Of a DNA stretch of 64,000 nucleotides, positions 48,857-59,243 are shown piece by piece. The translations under genes and the position numbers were made by a program. The DNA is from Phascolarctos cinereus (Eukaryota; Chordata; Mammalia; Diprotodontia; Phascolarctidae). The first letter of the stretch is position 1, and each line of letters begins with the position of its first letter. Under the pieces are notes generated by a model, which was given only the letters and a program-made list of their open reading frames with translations, did no database searches and was not told the origin of the DNA. The stretch is taken from positions 7,230,001 through 7,294,000 of the forward strand of contig NW_018344015.1 of the NCBI RefSeq assembly GCF_002099425.1, written 5' to 3'.

Positions 48857-49009
48857 GTAAATACAAACTATACTCAAAATAAATACAGAGCAGTTCCAAG
48901 ACCAGGGATGGGGCTTGGGGTTAACCAGCAGAGGACAGGCTAACTGAAGGAAAAGATACTCAAGATGAACCTTGATCCAAAGTGAGAAGGGAGAGTATTT
49001 CCTTCACTT

Positions 49010-49720
49010 AGTCCATTAGCATATTTAGGCCCCTACTATGTGTCAAGCACTGAGCTAAGCACAAGGGATACAAAGAAAGGGGAAAAACAGTCCCTGTCCA
49101 CAAGGAGCTCACAGTCTAATGGGGTAGACCACATGTAAACAACCATGTACAAACAAGATATAGACAGGATAAATTAGAGATAATGAACAGAGGGAAGGCT
49201 TCTAACGCAAGGTAGGACTCAGCTGAGACTTGAAAGGAGACAAAGGAGGAGACGACGAGGGAGAGAATTCCAGCATGGGGAACAGCCACTGAAAACTCTT
49301 GGAACTGGGAGACAGACTATCATGTTTAAGGAATAGCAAGGAGGCTAATGCCACTGGATCCCAGGCTTGCGAGATGGAGACAAAGGATGATATAGAGATG
49401 AGGGATAAATGACACATATGGGGGACAGCAAGAAAACGTGCTCATCAAATAATGCCAATTAGAGGGATAGAAAATATGACGGATGACAAAATCCAAATAC
49501 TGAACTGAAGCAAAATTTAATTTGACAGAAATCAATGTATGATTGCAGTGTCTGAAGGGGAGTTATGGGCAATGAGCCTGGAAAGGAAGGCCAAACCCAG
49601 GCTGTAAATGCTAAACAGAAGTTTATACTTTATCCTAGAGGCAACAGGGAGCCACTCTCAGGGAGCAGGTAGCATGAAATGATCGGGCCTCGATTTATAA
49701 AAATCACTTTTGAAGCTGTG
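49010..49720 (-). mobile_element. L2 LINE 3' half, inverted
   Basis: 'gcccctactatgtgtcaagc', 'aaggagctcacagtctaatg', 'aattccagcatggggaacag', 'caggttgtaaatgctaaac'-like and 'gaggcaacagggagccactc', all inverted L2 landmarks. Confidence 0.82.
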
Positions 49721-49733
49721 TGTGATGGATTAG

Positions 49734-49989
49734 CAGTCAGGCGGCATAGCGGATACAGTGCCAGGTCTAGAGTCAGAAAGACTCATCTTCCTGAGTTCAA
49801 ATCTGGCCTCGGGCATTTACTAGCTGTGTGACCCTAGGCAAGTCACTACAACTGTTTGGCTTAGTTTCCACATCCATAAAATGAGTTAGAGAAGGAAATG
49901 GCAAACCACTCCCAAATCGTTGCCAAGAAAACCCCAAATGGGGATCACAAAGAGTCAAACATGACTAAAAATGACTGAAACTGAAATGG
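49734..49989 (+). mobile_element. Marsupial tRNA-derived SINE, long form, with target duplication
   Basis: Full-length long form. The 12-bp direct repeat GTGATGGATTAG sits at 49722-49733 and 49990-50001 and is perfect. Confidence 0.95.
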
Positions 49990-50336
49990 GTGATGGATTA
50001 GAGCAGATAGAAGCTGCATGTAAGATGGTATACGATGATGGTATATAGTTAAGGAAAGTGTTTATCCCTTGACTATTAAGAATTTTTAAATTTCTTTTTG
50101 GAAAAGGGCTTTAAAATTATGTCATATTAGTTTCACATCATATTTGGATGGCAGTCTGATGTGGTAGAAAAAGCCCTGGATGTGGAGTCCCAAGACCTGG
50201 GTTTAATTCTTTTTTTTAAATTGTAACTATTTTTTAATTGGAAAACAAATATACAACTTGGAATGGATTTGGGGCAAATTGTGCCATAAGCAGATTTTTT
50301 TAAAGTGGCTAAACAAAGTTTAAAAAGTAAGTAACA

Positions 50337-50485
50337 GGGGAACAGCTAGGTGGCACAGTGGATAGAGCACTGGCCCTGGATTCAGGAGGACCTGAGTTCA
50401 AATCCGGCCTCAGACACATAACACTTACTAGCTGTGTGACCTTGGGCAAATCACTTAACTCCATTGCCTAGCAAATGAAAAAAAA
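50337..50485 (+). mobile_element. Marsupial tRNA-derived SINE, short form, inside the CALM2 retrocopy
   Basis: Complete short form (ggggaacagctaggtggcac to the A-run). Target duplication AAGTAAGTAACA (50325-50336) and AAGCAAGTAACA (50486-50497), 11 of 12 match. Because it splits the retrocopy's 3' UTR it must be younger than the retrocopy. Confidence 0.95.
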
Positions 50486-51151
50486 AAGCAAGTAACAATA
50501 GAAGGAAATGTTTTCTGGTACAGGACCAGTAGTACAAAAGAATAGCGTGGATAATACACCCGTTTTGTGCTAGTGCAACTTTAAGTACATATTGTTGACT
50601 GTCCATAGTCTATGCAGAGTCACAACTCCACACTTCAACAACATGCTGACAGTTCCCAAAGAAAACTACTTCTTTAAAAAAAAGAAAGGCATAACCCAGA
50701 TGTTCCCTCATTTGACCAACTCCATCTAAGTTCAGATGTGCAGAAGGGCTTAGATATATCCACAGTAAGCCACATACAACATATTTTACTTGATCAATTT
50801 TCCAAAATAAAATTTCAGGACAATGACAGTAGAAAAGGGGAAAAAAAACAAAGAAGGAATGAAGTCCTAATTACTACACACGCACATCCTTTTGACAGTA
50901 GGGGGAAAACTTTTTACAGATAAGTTACAAAGAAAAGCAAATAAACAATTCTATACAAGAAATTTAACATATTCTATACAATGTCTTCACTTCACTGTCA
51001 TAATTTGTATAAACTCTTCATAGTTTACTTGACTATCCCCATCAATATCTGCTTCCCTGATCATTTCATCAACCTCTTCATCTGTTAACTTCTCTCCGAG
51101 GTTTGTTATCACATGGTGAAGTTCTGCTGCACTAATATAACCATTGCCGTC

Positions 51152-51345
51152 CTAAGACAAAAATTTAGTTGAACCTTTAAATCATGATAAAGCAAATGCA
51201 AGGAAGCATCTTTAGAAGTTTTGACAGTTTGTCTTCTGTTCTTGCCACGTACTTTTCCCCTCGCAAAAAAAAAAAAGTTCCTAAAAGTATAAAAAAGGTG
51301 TTGATGCTCATGCTGAAGGTACTCGAAGGAAAGGTGTTTGTGCAC
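51152..51345 (-). other. Retained intron inside the CALM2 retrocopy
   Basis: The coding text breaks after FDK and resumes at DGNGYIS, which is the position of a conserved calmodulin-gene intron. The 194 bp between begin gtgcac and end ttttgtcttag, that is GT...AG with a pyrimidine-rich 3' end. The other calmodulin introns (after Met, in the EF1 and EF2 regions and near VNYE) are absent. So a partly spliced transcript was copied. Confidence 0.85.
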
Positions 51346-51779
51346 CTTGTCAAACACACGGAGTGCTTCTCTAATTTCTCCTTCACTGCCTGTGTCTTTC
51401 ATTTTTCTTACCATCATAGTCAGAAATGCTGGAAAGTCAGTTGTGCCATTACCATCATCATCTACTTCATTAATCATATCCTGTAATTCAGCTTCTGTGG
51501 GGTTTTGCCCAAGTGACCTCATTACAATTCCGTTTTTTTGTTGTTACAGTACCATCTCCATCCTTGTCAACTAGTGAAAAGGCTTCTTTGAATTCTGCAA
51601 TCTTCTCTTGTGTCTGCTGATCAGCCATGCTTATGCCCAAGTTCCTATCAAACAATCTCCACATTCGGTAGTTGCACTCAGACTCCTGGATTTAATTCTT
51701 TCACGTCTTATTATATGTGACCCTGAGCAATCTTTCTGGGTCTCAGTTTCCTCATCTGTAAAATGAAAATATTTATACT

Positions 51780-52032
51780 AGCTAGCATTTATATAGTCCT
51801 TTAAAGTTTGCAAAGTGTTTTACAAATATTGCCTCATTTGATCTTCACAACAACTCTGGGAGATAGGTCCACAATTATTCCCATCTTAGAGTTGATGAAA
51901 CTGAGGCAGACAAAGTTTAAGTAACTTGCCCAGGTTCACACAGCTAGTAATTGTCTGAGGCTGGATTTGAACTCAATGTCTTCCCAACTTCAAGCCCAGC
52001 ACTCTATCCATTGCACCACATAACTGCTTCTA
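51780..52032 (-). mobile_element. Marsupial SINE with CORE-type 3' end
   Basis: Inverted copy: 'gcaaagtgttttacaaatat', 'gatgaaactgaggcagacaa', 'ttcacacagctagtaattgt', inverted head 'ccattgcaccacataactgc'. Confidence 0.88.
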
Positions 52033-52289
52033 ACAATCATATTAGCACCAGCCATCTTGCAGTGTTGTTGTGAGGAAAACTTTGTAAATGGGAAAGTAAC
52101 ATATAAAGGTAAGTAGAATCATCTTTAATTATAGGTACTATTGTCTGAAAAGTTGGGGGAATCTCAGATCAACTGACTTCTTTCCACTTGCCCAGGCTTG
52201 AGATTTTAGTTGCCTTGCTATAACATGCCTATTCTGATTATATGGCATGGGATGGCATGGAGGTACCCAACAAAGCACAGCTTTGAGTA

Positions 52290-52480
52290 AGAGCCTAGTG
52301 ATGGAGCATGTCTGTTGACCAAGGCCCGGCCAAACTAAGTTTGGAGAGGCACCTCACCAGGTTGTCCACAAGGCAATGAACTTTTTGGCTAAAACAACTC
52401 TGAAAGACTATCTCCTGAGTTACAGAGGGGCTCTGATTTGTGGTGGCAGAAGGAGTTTCCAAATTAAGGAAATCATAGAT
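52290..52480 (+). repeat. Interspersed repeat of unnamed family (copy C)
   Basis: 'gaggcacctcaccaggttgt', 'ttttggctaaaacaactctg', 'ctgagttacagaggggctct', 'gtggtggcagaaggagtttc'. The longest of three copies in the window. Confidence 0.5.
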
Positions 52481-52689
52481 TCTTGAAACACTAAAATATT
52501 GTTGTGTATTACATAAGACTTTTTGGCTCAATAGAAAGAATATAAATTGGTATTTATTAGAAGAATTGCAAGATTTTGAATTTCTTAGTATTCTGAATTG
52601 ACATCCTCTACTTTTCAGTATATGATTCTTTGTTTTCCTGGTGCTTAGAAAAAAATAAGGAATTATACTACTGAAAATTATGAGGGGAC

Positions 52690-54010
52690 TTCACCTTAAA
52701 ATGCGCCACTGCTGCTTTTTTACAACACTACTCTCTTTCTCATTCACCTTCTATCTTTCTGACCACTATTCTGTCTCCTTTGCTGGCTCATCATATATAT
52801 CAAACCCCTTGGCCATGAGAGTTCCCCAAAGTTCTATTCTAGGTCTTCTTATCTTTTCCCTCTACTTCTATCTCTTGGTAAACTCATCAGCTCCTATCTC
52901 TTTAACTGTCATCTCTATGAGGATGACTCCAGATCCATCCACATATCTCACCCCTGAGCCTCAATCTGGAGTCACCAATTTACTGTTGGACATTTGAAAC
53001 CAGATGTCTCAAAGATATAAATTCAAGATGTCTAAAACTGAACTCATCTTTCCCCTTCAGTCTTCGCTTTTTTCAAACTTCCCCAATTTCTGTTGAAGGC
53101 CCCACCATCTTTCCTATGTCCCAGGATTGTAACCTCAGCCTTATTCTTCCCCACCCCAAATATCCATACCTATGCCAAATCTTGCCATTTAAACCTTCAC
53201 AATATATCTAATATATGATCCATTTCCTCCGCTCCTACAGGTATCACCTTCATTCACGCTCTCATCACATCTTGCCTACATTATTATCCCAGCCTCTTGA
53301 TTGATCTCCCTACCTCTCAAATTTCTTGCCACTTCAGTCCATTCCACATACGGCTGCTGCCAAAGTAATTTTCCTTAAACACAATCTGACCAAGTGATTC
53401 TGTCCTCAATCAATTCCAATGGCTTCCTGTTGCCTCCACAGTCAAATATAAACTGCTCTGTTTAGCTTTTAAAGCCCTATGCAACCTGGCCCCAACATAT
53501 CTTTCTAGCCTTACTGAACATTACTCTTCTTCGACTCTGCAATCCACCCAAACTGACCTTCTCTCTGCTATTCACATGGGACGCTCCATTTTCTGTCTTC
53601 GTGCTTTGTGTACTACATGTTAATTTCACCACATGGCATGCCTGGAATGTACCCTCTCCTTACCCCATAGAATCCCTCTCTTCCTTTAAGATGCTGTTCA
53701 AGCACCATTTTTCTCATGAAGCCTGATCAAGAAAGTGCCTTCCCTCCTAAACTACCTTATATTTAACTACTTCATTATTTTATTTTGTTATATATTAAAT
53801 ATTTTAATACATACTTATTTTATTATATATGATTTTATATATAATATATATTATTATATATTTTAATTTAGTCACTCTATAGTGACTAAACTTTACTGAA
53901 CTTTACATTACATTGTAAACTCCTTGTAAGCAGGGATTATGTCATTCTTTCTACTTGCATCCCCAGTGCCTGGCACAGGGTAGGTGCTTAATAAATATTT
54001 GTTGATTAAT
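52690..54010 (+). mobile_element. L2 LINE, reverse transcriptase to 3' end
   Basis: 52740-52985 encodes decayed L2 reverse transcriptase (YSVSFAGSS, VPQSSILGLLIFSLY, then a decayed active-site box). 53080-53740 is the 3' coding part ('aatggcttcctgttgcctcc', 'aaagccctatgcaacctggc', 'catgcctggaatgtaccctc'). It ends 'taggtgcttaataaatattt' at 54000. An A/T-rich tract at 53785-53880 lies within. Confidence 0.88.
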
Positions 54011-54704
54011 TATAATTTAAAATCAAATGGCCCTAAAGGAATGGATTATATGTAGCAGAGGGTCAAACAAAGGTTGCAGACATGTGGCTTAAACTGCTCC
54101 TGAAATATTTAACAAAACAAAACAAATACAGTAAAACATACATAATATTAACATATAGTTTTTCTAAGTCAATACACAGCCTGCAGGGATCTTCATGTAC
54201 GGTTTAGTGACCTCTGTTTCTACTTGAGTATGTACCACTGATCTACGGGGAATTCTGTAGTTTATGTTGCCAATTTTGTTTTCAAATTAACATAGCATAT
54301 TTCAGGAGGTATTCTAGATTCTATCAGAAAAGTCTAATAAATTACCCTTATTTAGCCTTTTCACTTCAGACAGATCCAGTGACAGCTCCTTTTCTAGTAC
54401 TATGGAAGTTTTGCCAGACAAACATGGTCTGGAGTTTGTGACTTGGACTAATGCCTCCCAGGAATTTTATGAAGAGCTCTTTATTCCACAAACAATATCA
54501 AATAGCTATAAAACTAGATGGTTTTAATCAGTATTCATATTTAGCTGGATTTTGTTATGGATGTTGAACAAAACCAGAAATAAGTATATACTGAGCTTCA
54601 CATAAATTTATTTGAAAACTTTGGATTTTCTACTAGGATATCACTAACATCCAGGGGATTATTATTGAAGATTTTAGAATGCAAAAGGATCAACAGCATA
54701 TACA
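54011..54704. other. Intergenic, downstream of ACYP2
   Basis: No repeat or exon recognised. An alternative, more distal ACYP2 poly-A signal (AATAAA on minus at 54611-54606) is possible here. Confidence 0.45.
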
Positions 54705-55064
54705 AGTTTCATTTTTAAATAGTTAACTTTATTATGTGATGAATAGTGAAACAATATTCATATTGTCACATTCATTCAACTCCCAGGCCTTGCGGGCCAA
54801 AGTTAAACTAGATACTCATACTATACATTACAGATATTTTCTCATTTTACATTCTACTTTCATTTTTGTAAAAATATTCAAGTTAAATTATTTCAGTGCC
54901 AGGCATTTTTAATAACATTACAGTTTTACATTTTTTTAGAACAAATTTCCATTGTTCAAATGGAAATACAAAGCACTACTATTCCCTTTTATGGATTTAA
55001 TACAGTATGGAAGCTATTATGGCACATAAGCATTATAATTTTATTCTAAGAACTTCTTTCTCCA
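54705..55064 (-). other. ACYP2: ACYP2 3' untranslated region (predicted)
   Basis: Follows the ACYP2 stop codon on the minus strand without any repeat, A/U-rich. AATAAA signals on the minus strand are at 55045-55040 (only 20 bases after the stop, probably unused), at 54733-54728 (favoured) and at 54611-54606. The end coordinate is therefore approximate. Confidence 0.6.
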
Positions 55065-55179
55065 CTAGTATTTAACGCTAAAATTAGTGTACTCAAGTTC
55101 AGAGATGGTCTTTTCATTGGAAAAGTCAGCCCGATCAATACGAGAACTGGGGCTCCCAACTTTGCTTAGCCAGGTCTTC
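55065..55179 (-). CDS. ACYP2: Acylphosphatase 2, last coding exon
   Basis: The C-terminal exon of ACYP2, the small cytosolic enzyme that hydrolyses carboxyl-phosphate bonds (acyl phosphates such as 1,3-bisphosphoglycerate and phospho-intermediates of ion pumps). On the minus strand an acceptor (taatccacag, 55180-55189) is followed by G, which completes a split Met codon. Then 37 open codons run [37 protein letters not shown], stop TAG at 55067-55065. This matches the known C-terminus of human ACYP2 with about six conservative changes and the same exon phase. It supplies the last helix and strands of the ferredoxin-like fold. The catalytic Arg and Asn lie in upstream exons outside the window. 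The frame is intact, so this looks like the functional gene and not a copy. Confidence 0.95.
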
Positions 55180-55189
55180 CTGTGGATTA

Positions 55190-55483
55190 AAAGAAGAAAA
55201 AAAAAGAAAAGTCTTTTTTAGCATGTAAAGTCCATTTTAGTGGCTGAAATGACATTACAATAAATATTAATAGGATTTTAAACAAAACATTTTCATAAAA
55301 AACCTTTTAAAAAGTTATATTTCCTATATCATTCTAATAATAGGGTAGATATGTATTATATCATTAAATCTGGATAAAATAAAGATACTGAAAACTTGAG
55401 TATGGCCAGTTCTTGATTATTTATTTGAGAATTTCCCATGGCAGTCTATTAATACCAAATTTTCTTTTTAGCAGTATTAATGT
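55190..55483. other. ACYP2 intron, non-repetitive
   Basis: Intron sequence just upstream of the last ACYP2 exon; nothing else seen. Confidence 0.5.
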
Positions 55484-55950
55484 ACTTAGAATCTCAGAAT
55501 CTGAATTGGAAGAGACCGCAAAGTGATTCAGTCCAATTTGTACCTGAAAACAATTCCCTTTTCAATATACCCAGGTTGTCATCTAGCCTTTGTTTTTGGA
55601 AGACATCTGTCTATCTCACTTTGGGACAGCTCCAATTGTTGAAAAGTTTTTCTGTACATCAAGCAACTTTGACTCATTGCTCTTAGCTATGCCTTCAGGG
55701 GGCATGCAAAACAAGTCTAATCCTTTCCCTCCATGACAGCCCTTCAAATACTTGAAAATACTCATCATGTATAAACATCTCTGGCTCCTTTAATTTATTC
55801 CCATATGGCATGATATCAAAGTCCTGCATCATCCTTGTCGCCTTTGTCTGGACATTCTCCAGCTTATTAATATTCTTTGTGTAATGTGGAACTAAGAATG
55901 GAATACAATATCCTAGATGTCATGTGACCAGGGAAGAGGATGGTAGGACT
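55484..55950 (-). mobile_element. L3/CR1 LINE fragment
   Basis: Inverted L3: 'gggacagctccaattgttga', 'tgacagcccttcaaatactt', 'gtctggacattctccagctt', 'tagatgtcatgtgaccaggg'. About 460 bp. Confidence 0.82.
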
Positions 55951-56023
55951 ACTGGGTTATCTCTCCTTTTCATCTACTGTAGGTACATTAAGGAATTAAA
56001 ATTAATTTAATATTGGGCTAATG

Positions 56024-58513
56024 TATCAATTCTCAAATTTTTTTGGTCTCAGGACCTCCACAGAAGCTTAAAAATTATTGAAGGTCCCTCAAAGAATTTT
56101 TGTTTATATATGTTACATCAACTGACTCTATATACACTTAGATAAGTGTATTATAAATTTTACTGATATAAAGGATGTATAGCACACAATTTACAATAAA
56201 AGATATAATACTTCTTATTGTAAATTCCTGCTTCTGTTTTTTTCTGACAAACTCTTGTATCTATAATCAATCTATGGCTACAATATAACCATGATTTAAC
56301 AAGTGAAATTTCACTTTAATCCATTAACTCTTTTCTCAATGAATTTATTGCTATTAAATTTGTTCTGTGATCTACAATTCAACTATTTCTCACCCTCATA
56401 CAAATTACATTTATTAAACTGAAACCTCTTTCAGCTTCAGCACTCCTGACTACAATAGGGATAATTATCTTTTTAACTTCTTGAATAGCGGCAAGGATTG
56501 GAACACTGTTTGATACTATATCATTATCTAAAAAGAAAAATCTCCAAAATCATTCAAATCAATTTCACGTTTTAAAATTTCACTTAAATGATGCTATTTT
56601 TTAAAACCAGCTAACCATGATGAAGTTAGTTCTTCCTAAGGCCAAGTAGATGGTTCTATAAATAAAAATAATTAATTTTTTCTGTCTAATAAAAGACCCA
56701 AGTTCATGTGTTTAATTATATTTTCTAGTAACATATTCCTAGGAAAAGCATTACATTTATTATTTTTATTAAATGAAATATCTTTTAACTTCTTAGCCTT
56801 AATCAAATTTTCAACAGGAGATTCCTGCTTCCAGTATGAATCTTTAAATTTTCCAAAGATCTTACATAATCCCTGAAAATAGACAATCATGTGTTGATTA
56901 ATTTTTGTGTTTTCTGAATGTTAATTAAACTTGATTGTAATAAAGTAATGAAAGTTCTTCAAGAATATAAATCATTAAAACAAGGTCTTGCAAGAAATTA
57001 ATGTTAGCTAGTCTCCTTGCCAAACCAGAATAAGAAGAATGGAGAAAAATGCATGTATGACATAGAATATGTGTGCCATATAGGAATAACAGTACATAAA
57101 CTATATGCTGTTTGTTTTGGTTTCAGTACTTCACCAATTTTAATAATTTCAATTTCAAATTCTTTAGCCACAGTCTCTAGCTTGATTTTTATTTAATTGG
57201 TGATAAGAATATATTTTATCTAGGAATATTTTAAATATTAACTTTTTATTTCAGATATTTCAGATGTTAAATTGTCAAGTGATAATTTTAATCAATGATT
57301 TAAACAATGCCAAATGATGATTTTAGGAACATTTTTACACCTTCATAGCTACTCTAGACTTTATTACCAGTTTTATTAACACCACCAGAACAAAAATGCC
57401 ATTAAATCAGTGTTTAAATCTTTATTATTAAAAACATCATCATTGAAAATAGACAATAATGTATTGAAAATATATTTTCCTATGCTTGACACCAATTCTT
57501 TTTACTTTGAAAACCAGATTTTTTTAACTGCTACCTTTTGTTTTTAACATCATCAAGATTTCCTCCTGTATTGCTTCTCCCAGGGAGTCATCCCTTATAA
57601 TAAAGAATTAAAATGGAAAAAAAAATCCTGCAAAACCAATCAATCAACTCATAGAAGAAATTGAACTTTATTTGCAATTGTCCACACCCATAAAACTCCC
57701 ACCTCTGAAAAGGGGTGGGAAGGTGTTTTCTCATATATCTTGGGGGGGGGCAAGCTTGCTCTTTATTTTTGCGACACTAATTTTCAACTGGTTTTATGAT
57801 TGTTTTTCTTTCCTCTTACATTGTTGCAGGCATTATGTACATTGTTTTCCTGGCTCTGCTTTCTTCACTTTGCATTAGTTCATCAGTTTTTCCATGTTTC
57901 TCTTTATTTAACATGTTCAATTTTTTTTCTTTTTAACTAAATTTTGATTGATGTCTTCTGCTTTTCATATCATCACAGTTATCATCATAGTTATCCTTCC
58001 CCCATCCCTCCCAGATAGCCATCCCATATAACAAATAGTATTTTTTAAAGACAAAAAAAGGAAAAAAAATTATCAGAATTGACCAATTCGTTGAAAAAGT
58101 CAGAAAACATGTGCAACATGTAACACCTGTGGACATCCCACCTCTTCAAAGGGATGAGGTTGGGGATATCTTCTCGTATCTCTTCATTTATGTCATACTT
58201 GATCTTCATAATTTTGTTATTCTTTATAATTCTTTTAAAGCAACAAATAACATTACTGGTGTAGGAGCTGACTGAACTTCACACTAGCTATGTTTAACAA
58301 CCATTTTGGAGAATTCCTGAAGATTTAATAATAGGCTCTCATGAGCCAGTAGGAGCTGGCTCCAATTTATCATTAGTTATATCTATCAAATATTTACCAT
58401 ATTAAAAATTAAACATCTTAGTACTAATATGAACACAGTTTTGACCTCCTTGACCCCCTGAAAAGATTTCAGAAACCCCTAGGGGTCCTTGGAACTCACT
58501 TTGAGAACCACTG
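56024..58513 (-). mobile_element. hAT DNA transposon with transposase remnant
   Basis: A 2.49 kb element bounded by inverted ends: left TATCAATTCTCAAA, right end reverse complement CAGTGGTTCTCAAA. 8-bp flanks GGCTAATG (56016-56023) and GGCTAAAA (58514-58521) form a 6/8 target duplication, the hAT length. The left subterminal text (ttggtctcaggacctccaca) is typical of Tip100/Zaphod-type mammalian hATs. On the minus strand at 56410-56500 the transposase C-terminus is readable: KKIIIPIVVRSAEAERGFSL then INVICMRVRNS, the hAT dimerisation region. Further minus-strand coding text lies at 56672-56890. The reading frame is not continuous. Later repeat insertions are at 57560-58260. Subfamily name tentative. 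Confidence 0.8.
57560..58260 (-). repeat. Two tandem-lying marsupial repeat copies inside the hAT element
   Basis: 57560-57915 and 57930-58260 each read, inverted, like the 3' part of the family seen at 17350-17870 (for example 'ctttgcattagttcatcagt', the inverse of its 'aactgatgcagaatgaag' block). The two share 'cccacctctgaaaaggggtg' / 'cccacctcttcaaagggatg' and 'ttttctcatatatct' / 'cttctcgtatctct', so they are related to each other. Diverged. Confidence 0.5.
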
Positions 58514-59005
58514 GGCTAAAACAAAACACAGATAAATTTTGCTACAATCAGCACAAATGGTTATGTGATCTTTTTGATCTGGATGTTTCTTCTAGTAATG
58601 AAAATCACATCCTATCCAGTCCAGCACAACCCAAAGGACACTTGACTATGTTTCCCCATAAGTCTGCTATGGGAACACCCACCACCATCTTTACATTCTT
58701 CTGCCAGCACAAGGGTAACTGCATAGCGGTTGGATTGGCCACTTGTCATTCTTTGATTTCAGCACAGCTTTTTCAATCACACATTTTATTCCTGATCTCC
58801 TAATTTATTTATTGTTTGCAAACTATAGCCCGCTCACTCACACCCATTATATACCTCCCCAGTGTTCACATTATGTTAATAATTTTCCATTTTTTTTAGA
58901 GTTTATTGTATGGCTTGCAGCCATACAATAATATCAGCAGGCTATTATATAAAAATACAGTCCTTTATTTCCAGGAGAATACTGAAGTTATTAAAAGAAC
59001 TCTGT

Positions 59006-59243
59006 GGGGCACCTAGTGGTGTAGTGGATAGAGTGCCAGGCTTGAAGCCAGGAAGACCTTAATTCACATCCAGCCTCAGACATCTCTATCAGTGACCCGG
59101 GGCAAGTCACTTAACCTTGTTTGCCTCAGTTTCCTCATCTGTAAAATGAACTGTAGAAAGAAATGGCAAACCACTTCAATATCTTTCCCAAGAAAACCCC
59201 AAATGGGGTTACAAAGAATTGGTCATGACTGAACAACCCAACA
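59006..59243 (+). mobile_element. Marsupial tRNA-derived SINE, long form, with target duplication
   Basis: From 'ggggcacctagtggtgtagt' to 'gactgaacaacccaac'. The 13-bp duplication AAAAGAACTCTGT (58993-59005) and AAAAGAACTTTGT (59244-59256) differs at one base. Confidence 0.95.

Larger units (their letters stand above)
50213..51690 (-). pseudogene. CALM2: CALM2 (calmodulin) retrocopy, semi-processed
   Basis: The minus strand encodes a broken calmodulin. It starts ATG at 51628-51626 ([19 protein letters not shown]1 loop as DKDGDGT). A frameshift near 51525-51540 breaks it before [20 protein letters not shown] (51522 down). EF2 follows ([10 protein letters not shown], with Thr for Ile), then [19 protein letters not shown] to 51346. 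A 194-bp intron-like block (51152-51345) comes next, then [53 protein letters not shown] and stop (50989-50987). The 3' UTR continues to 50213 and follows the CALM2 3' UTR as I remember it, ending in an A-tract (T on plus). An 11-bp target duplication TTTAATTCTTT (50202-50212, 51691-51701) shows LINE-mediated insertion. Dead as a calmodulin because of the frameshift, several substitutions and the retained intron. No promoter seen. Confidence 0.93.
50150..51775 (+). mobile_element. MIR-type SINE split by the CALM2 retrocopy
   Basis: Left half 50150-50212 (gatgtggtagaaaaagccct, acctgggtttaattct) and right half 51702-51775 (atgtgaccctgagcaatctt, cagtttcctcatctgtaaaa) join into one MIR-like SINE once the retrocopy (50213-51690) and one target duplicate (51691-51701) are removed. 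Confidence 0.8.

Noticed and set aside
51109-51522. 137-codon frame with calmodulin residues followed by novel sequence, as a possible short calmodulin-like gene
   Set aside because: The novel tail is the retained intron and the start is internal to a frameshifted retrocopy; no promoter is present.
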